A stretch of DNA of 64,000 nucleotides, taken from contig NZ_JAIULG010000002.1 of the NCBI RefSeq assembly GCF_020169415.1, forward strand, positions 186,001-250,000, read 5' to 3'. The notes beneath the pieces are model-generated. The model worked only from the letters and a program-made list of their open reading frames with translations. It did no database searches and was not told the origin of the DNA. Shown here piece after piece: positions 58,679 to 64,000 of this stretch (position 1 is the stretch's first letter; each line of letters opens with the position of its first letter). Source of the DNA: Tsukamurella sp. M9C (GTDB taxonomy: Bacteria > Actinomycetota > Actinomycetes > Mycobacteriales > Mycobacteriaceae). The translations under genes were made by a program, and so were the position numbers.

Positions 58679-59702
58679 GGGCCAGCCCTGCGATCGAGTC
58701 GAGGAGGTCGTCGAAGAAGGCCGCCTGGTCGGTGGCGACGGCGACCTGCGCCGTGTCGGGGCGGTTCCACGCGCCGTGCACGTCCGCGACCGTCGTGCCC
58801 CGGGTCAGCGAACCGGTGAGCTCCACGTCCACGGGGTAGGCGCGGGTCTCCACGATCGACGGGTCGAGCGCGACGGCCGCGGCGAACGGATCGTGCATGT
58901 GCGCGATGTAGCCGAGGTCGTGATCGCGGTGGAACTCGAAGTAGAACCGCACGGCGTCCGAGGTGGCCCGGACCACGGGATTGCTCGCGGCCGACCGCGT
59001 CCCGTCGGCGTCCTCGGGGGCGAGGCACTCGGCCGGGGCGCTCCCGGCGGCGTCGGCGAGGCGCAGCAGGTGGTCCGGCGTGAGCTCGATGGTCTCGGTG
59101 AGGTCGAGGGGGCACAGGATCGGCAACGGGGTGCCGGTGCCGTCGAGTTCGCCGTAGGCGCGCAGCACCTCCCACAGCGATTCGGGATCGACTGCGACGT
59201 TCCACTCCGAGGTGGGCGTCGTGTTGCCGGGGTGCCAGAAGACGCCGCCCATGATGACGAGGCGGCGCAGGCGGGTGAGGATCCCCGGGTCGTCGCGCAC
59301 GGCGAGCGCGAGGTTGGTGCACGGCCCGGTCACGAGGGCGACCACCTCGCCGGGGTGGGCGCGGGTCAGGTCGGACCAGGCTTGCGGGCCCGAGATCTCC
59401 GACGGTCCGCGGGTCGGCGTCGGCAGCTCGGCGTAGCCGACGCCGAACGGGCCGTGGGTCTCCTCGGTGGTCATCAGCGGCGTCGACAGCGGCGCGTCGG
59501 AACCGGGGAAGACCTCGATGTCGGTGCGGCCCAGCAGCTCCAGCCAGCCCAGGTTGTTCTCCACGACCTGCGGCGCGGGCACGTTGCCGGCCGTGGACAC
59601 GATGCCGAGCAGGTCCACTCCGGGCTTGCTCAGCAGGTACAGCAGGGCCAGGGAGTCGTCGACGCCCGTGTCGCAGTCGAACAGGACCTTCGTTTCCGCC
59701 AC
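58665..59702 (-). CDS. inosine-uridine preferring nucleoside hydrolase family
   Basis: The 345-residue protein begins TKVLFDCDTGVDDSLALLYLL, carrying the Ca2+-binding DxDxGxDD motif, and has LVTGPCTNLALAVRDDPGIL and VIMGGVFW, all family markers. It cleaves ribonucleosides to base and ribose. GTG 59702 has TAGGGT at -13 to -8, a leaderless start. Followed by the coupled DinB-like gene. Confidence 0.9.
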   Translation of the reverse strand: MAETKVLFDCDTGVDDSLALLYLLSKPGVDLLGIVSTAGNVPAPQVVENNLGWLELLGRTDIEVFPGSDAPLSTPLMTTEETHGPFGVGYAELPTPTRGPSEISGPQAWSDLTRAHPGEVVALVTGPCTNLALAVRDDPGILTRLRRLVIMGGVFWHPGNTTPTSEWNVAVDPESLWEVLRAYGELDGTGTPLPILCPLDLTETIELTPDHLLRLADAAGSAPAECLAPEDADGTRSAASNPVVRATSDAVRFYFEFHRDHDLGYIAHMHDPFAAAVALDPSIVETRAYPVDVELTGSLTRGTTVADVHGAWNRPDTAQVAVATDQAAFFDDLLDSIAGLARGRD

Positions 59703-59709
59703 GCCGTCG

Positions 59710-59715
59710 ACCCTA
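59710..59715 (-). promoter_or_regulatory. -10 hexamer (TAGGGT) of the nucleoside hydrolase gene
   Basis: On the minus strand TAGGGT is at -13 to -8 before GTG 59702. Confidence 0.5.
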
Positions 59716-59758
59716 GCGCCCGCCGCTGACGGGTTTCACCGCGGCGGCGGGCCGGCCG

Positions 59759-61225
59759 TCACCACGGCGAGGGCTTGTAGTCCTTGAGGAAGCAGCCGTA
59801 GAGGTCGACGCCGTTCTCGCCCTGGACGATCGGGTCGTAGACGCGGGCGGCACCGTCGACCAGGTCGAGCGGGGCCCGGAAGCCCTCGTCGGCGAGCCGC
59901 ATCTTGGTGTGGTGCGGCCGCTCGTCGGTGATCCAGCCCGTGTCGACGGCGGTCATCAGAATGCCGTCCTGCTCCAGCATCTCGCCGCTGGAGGTGCGGG
60001 TGAGCATGTTGAGCGCCGCCTTGGCCATGTTGGTGTGCGGGTGGCCGGGGCCCTTGTAGCCGCGGCCGAACTGGCCCTCCATGGCCGAGACGTTCACGAC
60101 GTACTTGCGCCGCGCGGGCGACGCGGCCAGTGCGGGGCGCAGCTTCGAGATGAGGATGAACGGCGCCACGGAGTTGCACAGCTGCACCTCGAGCAGCTCG
60201 AGGGGCTCGACCTCCTCGACGGTCTGCACCCACGAGTTGGTGTGCACGAGGTCGGGCAGGAGCCCGCCGGCGTCGATGGCGGTGCCATCCTCGATGCGTG
60301 CGGCCGACGACGAGCCGCCGCGCAGCGCCAGCGCGGTGAGCGCCGCGGGGTCGAGCGCGGCCAGATCGCCGGAGACGCCGCCGGTGTGCCCGTCGAGGGC
60401 CTCCGTGAGCGCGGCGGGGTGCGCGGAGCTGGCCCGGCCGAACCGGATGATCCGGTTCGCGAGCTCGGGCGGCACGTCGCCCGCCTCGGATTCGACCAGC
60501 GCCGAGTAGGCGCCGGGGGAGCGGCGCACCGTCTGCGCGGCGTTGTTGATGATGATGTCGAGCGGGCCCCGCGCCGCGACGGCGTCGGCGAGGGCGCTGA
60601 CCTGCGACGGGTCGCGCAGGTCGATCCCGACGATGTGGAGCCGGTCGAGCCACTCGGCGCTGTCGGCGAGGGCGGCGAAGCGGCGGGCCGCGTCCGTGGG
60701 AAACCGGGTGGTGATGGTGAGGTCGGCGCCGTCGCGCAGCAGGCGCAGCGCGATGTACATGCCGATCTTGGCGCGCCCGCCGGTGAGCAGGGCGCGGCGG
60801 CCGGTGAGGTCGGTGGTGGCGTCGCGCTTGCCGTGGCTGAAGGCGGCGCACTCCGGGCACAGCTGGTGGTAGAAGGCGTCGATCCGCGTGTACGGCTGCT
60901 TGCAGATGTAGCAGCTCTGCGGGCGCAGCAGCTCGCCCGCGCTGTCGCCGACGGTGGGCGTGGTCAGCAGGATTCCGGCCGTCTCGTCGTCGATGCGTTC
61001 GGCGTTGCCGGTGGCGGTGCGTTCGAGGACGTCGCGGTCGGCGTCCTTGACCTTGGCGCGGGCGGATTTGCGGCGCTCGCGCTTGAGCAGCTTGAACATG
61101 TGCCCGACGGCGCGCTGCACCTCGACGGACTGCGGATCGCCGTCGTCGAGGTGCGCGGCGGCCTCGAGCACGCGGTGGAACGCGGCGAGGTCGTCCGCTG
61201 AGATCGGGGCGGTGGTATCGGGCAT
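59759..61225 (-). CDS. SDR oxidoreductase with N-terminal zinc-ribbon
   Basis: The 488-residue protein has an N-terminal helical region, a four-cysteine zinc ribbon (Cys105, Cys108, Cys123, Cys126 in CYICKQP and CPECAAF) and a C-terminal SDR Rossmann domain (TGGRAKIG at 148-155, NNAA, NVSAMEGQ). The expected active-site Tyr of YxxxK is not present: the segment reads PHTNMAKAAL, with Thr at the Tyr position. An acidic/Ser-rich insertion sits in the middle of the SDR. The family is conserved but uncharacterised. ATG 61225. Confidence 0.8.
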   Translation of the reverse strand: MPDTTAPISADDLAAFHRVLEAAAHLDDGDPQSVEVQRAVGHMFKLLKRERRKSARAKVKDADRDVLERTATGNAERIDDETAGILLTTPTVGDSAGELLRPQSCYICKQPYTRIDAFYHQLCPECAAFSHGKRDATTDLTGRRALLTGGRAKIGMYIALRLLRDGADLTITTRFPTDAARRFAALADSAEWLDRLHIVGIDLRDPSQVSALADAVAARGPLDIIINNAAQTVRRSPGAYSALVESEAGDVPPELANRIIRFGRASSAHPAALTEALDGHTGGVSGDLAALDPAALTALALRGGSSSAARIEDGTAIDAGGLLPDLVHTNSWVQTVEEVEPLELLEVQLCNSVAPFILISKLRPALAASPARRKYVVNVSAMEGQFGRGYKGPGHPHTNMAKAALNMLTRTSSGEMLEQDGILMTAVDTGWITDERPHHTKMRLADEGFRAPLDLVDGAARVYDPIVQGENGVDLYGCFLKDYKPSPW

Positions 61226-61240
61226 GGGGACGATTGTCCC

Positions 61241-61972
61241 TCATCGCCCGAGGGGCACCGTCGCCTCGTGCGCCGTGAGGTCGACCACGACCGCGTCCTC
61301 GGACCAGCGGATGTCGGTGATCGTCAGCGCGTCGACGGCCGCCGGCACGATCCGCGCCCGCAGCGCGGTGATCCAGGAGTCGATCGCCCAGGCTATCGGG
61401 ATCGGCACGGGCACGACGCTGACCGGCATCGACAGGTCCGTGGCGCGCAACGCGACCCGGCCGTCCCGCACCGACACCGCCACGACGACCCGTACGTCCA
61501 CGCCGAGGCCGAAGGCGACGGGCAGCCCGACGGTGACCGACACCGAGCGGCGGCGCGGGAGCAGCGTGAGGGAACGGACCACGATGGCCGCGTCGTCGGC
61601 CTCCTCGCGGGCGGTGTCCACGAGGTGCCGCATCCAGGACAGTCGCAGCTCGGCGGTCGCGTCGAGGGATCCGACGGTCACCGCCTCGTCTCCCGGCACC
61701 ACGTCCGTCGCGTCGGCGGTGAGCAGCAGGACCCGCGGGTCGGCCGCGGCGTGGTGGGTGTCGACGTGCAGCCTCGGGATCCGACGGTGCCGTGCGAGCG
61801 GCACCAGCATCGGACGGGAGCCGAGGGTGACCGTCGGCACGGCGCCGAGCGGGTCGGTGGCGGCGCGGCGGATCTCCGCCCGCACCCGAGTGCGGGCCCA
61901 GGCCTCCGTGGCGACCAGCGCGAGAGCGAGGAGCAGCACGACCGCGATCGCGGTCGCGACGGACGTCGGCAT
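61241..61972 (-). CDS. LmeA-like (DUF2993) lipid-binding protein
   Basis: The 243-residue protein has an N-terminal membrane anchor (VATAIAVVLLLALALVATEAWA) and a beta-rich extracytoplasmic domain ending DALTITDIRWSEDAVVVDLTAHEATVPL, as in the DUF2993 family that includes mycobacterial LmeA (lipomannan elongation). It lies 15 bases after the SDR start in the same direction. It probably binds phospholipid or mannolipid at the inner membrane. Confidence 0.7.
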   Translation of the reverse strand: MPTSVATAIAVVLLLALALVATEAWARTRVRAEIRRAATDPLGAVPTVTLGSRPMLVPLARHRRIPRLHVDTHHAAADPRVLLLTADATDVVPGDEAVTVGSLDATAELRLSWMRHLVDTAREEADDAAIVVRSLTLLPRRRSVSVTVGLPVAFGLGVDVRVVVAVSVRDGRVALRATDLSMPVSVVPVPIPIAWAIDSWITALRARIVPAAVDALTITDIRWSEDAVVVDLTAHEATVPLGR

Positions 61973-62084
61973 CCGGTCTCCCTCCCTCGTACCGGGTCAT
62001 TATGCGTGGCCCGCCGACGGGGCGGTCGGCGGCAGGTGCGCGCTTGCGCCGCGCACGCCCGGGCGGTCGTGATCTACTCGACCG

Positions 62085-62609
62085 ATGGCGACGATCCAGA
62101 TCTGCGTGATGGGAGTATCCGGCTCGGGGAAGTCGACGGTAGGCGCCGAATTGGCCTCCCGCCTGGGCCGGAGCTTCGCCGACGGTGACGATTTCCACAG
62201 TGAGGCGAACCGCGCCAAGATGGGCGCGGGGCAGCCGCTGACCGACGAGGACCGGTGGCCGTGGCTCGCCACGATCGGCGCCTACCTGCGCGACGAGATG
62301 ATCGCGGAACGCCCCACGGTGGTGGCGTGTTCCGCGCTCAAGCGGGTGTACCGGGACCGGATCCGCGCCGCGGGCGCGTCCGTCTACTTCGTCTTCCTCA
62401 CCGGCAACGAGGAGCTGCTGCAGGAGCGCATGAGCAGCCGCGCGGGGCACTTCATGAAGGCCGGGATGCTCGCCTCCCAGCTCGCCATCCTGGAGCCGCT
62501 GGACCCCGACGAGTTCGGCGTCACGGTGAACGTGACCGGCGACGTCCCGCAGATCATCACCGAGGCCCTCGCCGATTTCGCCGCGACGGAGGTCCCCGGC
62601 ATCGCCTGA
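62085..62609 (+). CDS. gntK: gluconokinase
   Basis: The 174-residue P-loop kinase has Walker A GVSGSGKST (10-18), DGDDFHSEANRAKM (substrate site) and CSALKRVYRDRIR, characteristic of GntK, which phosphorylates gluconate to 6-phosphogluconate for the pentose phosphate pathway. No gluconate transporter is adjacent. It converges on the flavin oxidoreductase, 3 bases apart. Confidence 0.93.
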   Translation: MATIQICVMGVSGSGKSTVGAELASRLGRSFADGDDFHSEANRAKMGAGQPLTDEDRWPWLATIGAYLRDEMIAERPTVVACSALKRVYRDRIRAAGASVYFVFLTGNEELLQERMSSRAGHFMKAGMLASQLAILEPLDPDEFGVTVNVTGDVPQIITEALADFAATEVPGIA

Positions 62610-62612
62610 CGC

Positions 62613-63785
62613 TCAGCGGGCTTCCGCGTCGGCGACCGGGCAGCGGGTGCGGCTGTAGATCGTGGGCATGCAGAGGTTGCAGTGAGTGCAGCGGTCGGGT
62701 TCGGCCGGGTCGTCCTGCATGCGCCGGACCAGGTCCGGGGTGCGGAGCAGGCCGCGCCCCATCGCCACGAACTCGAAGCCCTCGGCCATCGCCCGGTCCA
62801 CCGCGGTCCGCTCGGCGATCCCGCCGAGGAGGACGAGCGGCATGTCCAGGGCCGCACGGAACCGCCGGGCGAGCTCGAGCAGGTAGGCGGGGCGGTACGG
62901 GTACTCCCGCAGGAAGACGGGGCCGGCGGCACGCAGCCCGGCCCGGAGCGCCGGGCTGGGGAACGCGGCGGCGAACTCGCGGCGCGGCGGCGTGCCGTGG
63001 AACAGGTACATCGGGTTGAGCAGCGAGCTCCCGGCGGTGAGTTCGAGGGCGTCGAGGGTGCCGTCGGCTTCGAGCCAGCGGGCCGTGCGCAGGGCGTCGT
63101 CGGGGCTGAGGCCGCCGGGCACCCCGTCGGTCATGTTGAGCTTGGCGGTCACCGCAAGGCGCCCGCCGACGGCGTCGCGCACCGCCTCCGCGACCTCTCG
63201 CGCGAGCCGGGCGCGGGCCGCGAGGTCTCCGCCGTAGGCGTCGCGACGGCGGTTGAGCAGCGGGCTGAGGAAAGCGCTGATCAGGTAGTTGTGGCCGAAG
63301 TGGAGCTCCACGGCGTCGAACCCGGCCTCCTCGGCGAGGAGAGCGGCGTCGGCGTGCGCCCGGACCAGCGTGCGGATGTGCGTCGCGTCCGGACGGAGGG
63401 TCGGGCGCAGCGCGAGCGGGCTGATCATCCTGCTGGGCGTCACCGGGCGCCGGTGCTGAGCCCCATCGGCGACGGGCCCCGCGTGCCCCAGCTGCGCCGA
63501 GACCGCGGCGCCCTCGGCGTGCACGGCGTCGGTGAGCCGGCGCAGGCCCGGGATCGCCTCGGGCCGCATCCAGAGCTGACGGCGCTCGGTGCGGCCCTCT
63601 GGCGCGACGGCGCAGTAGGCCACCGTCGTCATGCCGACGCCGCCCCGGGCGAACTCGGCGTGGAAGTCGATCAGGTCGTCGGTCACGAGCGCGTCGGGGG
63701 TGCGGCCCTCGAAGGTCGCGGCCTTGAGGATCCGGTTGCGCAGGTCGACGGGGCCGAGCCGGGCCGGGACGAAGGCGTCCTCCAT
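62613..63785 (-). CDS. NADH:flavin oxidoreductase (Old Yellow Enzyme family)
   Basis: The protein has 390 residues from ATG 63785 (MEDAFVPARLGPVDLRNRILKAATFEG, the usual OYE opening). Key residues: HFGHNYLISAFLSPLLNRRRDAYGGD, with FMN-site motifs. The C-terminus has a cysteine cluster CTHCNLCMPTIYSRTRC, reminiscent of the 4Fe-4S site of 2,4-dienoyl-CoA reductase, but the pyridine-nucleotide domain is absent. ATG 63812 overlapping the upstream gene (ATGA) is an alternative start. A KstR-type palindrome lies between the two starts. Confidence 0.83.
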   Translation of the reverse strand: MEDAFVPARLGPVDLRNRILKAATFEGRTPDALVTDDLIDFHAEFARGGVGMTTVAYCAVAPEGRTERRQLWMRPEAIPGLRRLTDAVHAEGAAVSAQLGHAGPVADGAQHRRPVTPSRMISPLALRPTLRPDATHIRTLVRAHADAALLAEEAGFDAVELHFGHNYLISAFLSPLLNRRRDAYGGDLAARARLAREVAEAVRDAVGGRLAVTAKLNMTDGVPGGLSPDDALRTARWLEADGTLDALELTAGSSLLNPMYLFHGTPPRREFAAAFPSPALRAGLRAAGPVFLREYPYRPAYLLELARRFRAALDMPLVLLGGIAERTAVDRAMAEGFEFVAMGRGLLRTPDLVRRMQDDPAEPDRCTHCNLCMPTIYSRTRCPVADAEAR

Positions 63786-63793
63786 CCCCGGAT

Positions 63794-63807
63794 TAGAACA
63801 TGTTCTG
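63794..63807 (-). promoter_or_regulatory. KstR-type palindrome at the OYE start
   Basis: TAGAACATGTTCTG contains the perfect 12-base palindrome AGAACATGTTCT and fits the KstR consensus at seven of eight fixed positions. It lies 9 bases upstream of ATG 63785. Confidence 0.5.
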
Positions 63808-63808
63808 G

Positions 63809-64000
63809 TCATTCGCGGGTGGCGATCGCGGCGGTCAGGCCCCCGAAGGCGAGCACCGCGGCACCGCCGAGCGCGACGGTGCTCAGCCCGCCGCCCAACA
63901 GGGCGTCCAGCGGCGCACCCAGGCTCGCGCCGCCGAAGATCGCCACGGTGTAGAGCGACGCGGCGGCGCCGATCGCCGGCGCACCGAGCCGGGTCACCTC
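63809..64000 (-). CDS. C-terminal part of a membrane transporter (MFS-like)
   Basis: The frame continues past the right edge; only the last 63 residues are seen: two hydrophobic helices (LGAPAIGAAASLYTVAIFGGASLGAP and LSTVALGGAAVLAFGGLTAAIATRE). This resembles the last two helices of a major facilitator transporter, but the family is not certain. The stop overlaps an ATG of the OYE gene. Confidence 0.5.
   Translation of the reverse strand, partial: EVTRLGAPAIGAAASLYTVAIFGGASLGAPLDALLGGGLSTVALGGAAVLAFGGLTAAIATRE

Overview
The window is chromosomal DNA of a high-GC actinobacterium of the mycolic-acid-producing Corynebacteriales. Evidence: acn with its AcnR repressor, then the mycobacterial block Rv1476-like, ripA, moxR, DUF58, VWA, fabG1 (mabA), inhA and hemH, a little later NfeD/SPFH and mutA-mutB-meaB. 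GTG starts and 4-bp ATGA/GTGA overlaps are frequent. Tsukamurella is my best guess at genus, from gene content only. No rRNA, tRNA, CRISPR array, prophage or insertion sequence was seen, and no gene-free stretch exceeds about 240 bases.

Layout. 1-12.2 kb: aconitase control, cell-wall hydrolase, a MoxR-DUF58-VWA module, FAS-II reductases and ferrochelatase. 12.2-24.8 kb: small regulated modules: an APH-fold kinase with a CrtC-like protein behind a KstR-type box, a TetR plus diiron oxygenase unit, NfeD/SPFH, a SatD-like repressor with a membrane partner, and a TDT transporter facing a LysR regulator. 24.7-31.3 kb: a phosphonate locus with a PhnSTUV-like ABC importer, an FAD amine oxidase, a GntR regulator and a phosphonatase-like HAD hydrolase. 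31.4-34.5 kb: DUF4926, a 13E12-type HNH protein and a TVP38 membrane protein. 34.6-39.6 kb: methylmalonyl-CoA mutase and its GTPase chaperone. 39.6-47.4 kb: small regulators and enzymes, then a compact operon of a ThDP acyloin-synthase-like enzyme, an SRPBCC-like protein and an atypical KAS III (41.07-44.37 kb), an esterase and TrpB2. 47.5-55 kb: an amino-acid permease, Gfo/Idh oxidoreductase and GGDEF/EAL operon, and a pair of flavin monooxygenases. 55-64 kb: a FadD19-like ligase behind tandem KstR-type boxes, a PIN toxin-antitoxin pair, and housekeeping enzymes.

Regulation is unusually readable. Sixteen genes have a TAnnnT -10 hexamer exactly 7 or 8 bases before the start codon, the signature of leaderless transcripts, and several carry palindromic operators laid over that promoter. 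The strongest candidate for a little-described system is the three-gene ThDP/SRPBCC/KAS III operon, which has a perfect CRP/GlxR palindrome over its promoter and a ketosynthase whose catalytic histidine is asparagine.
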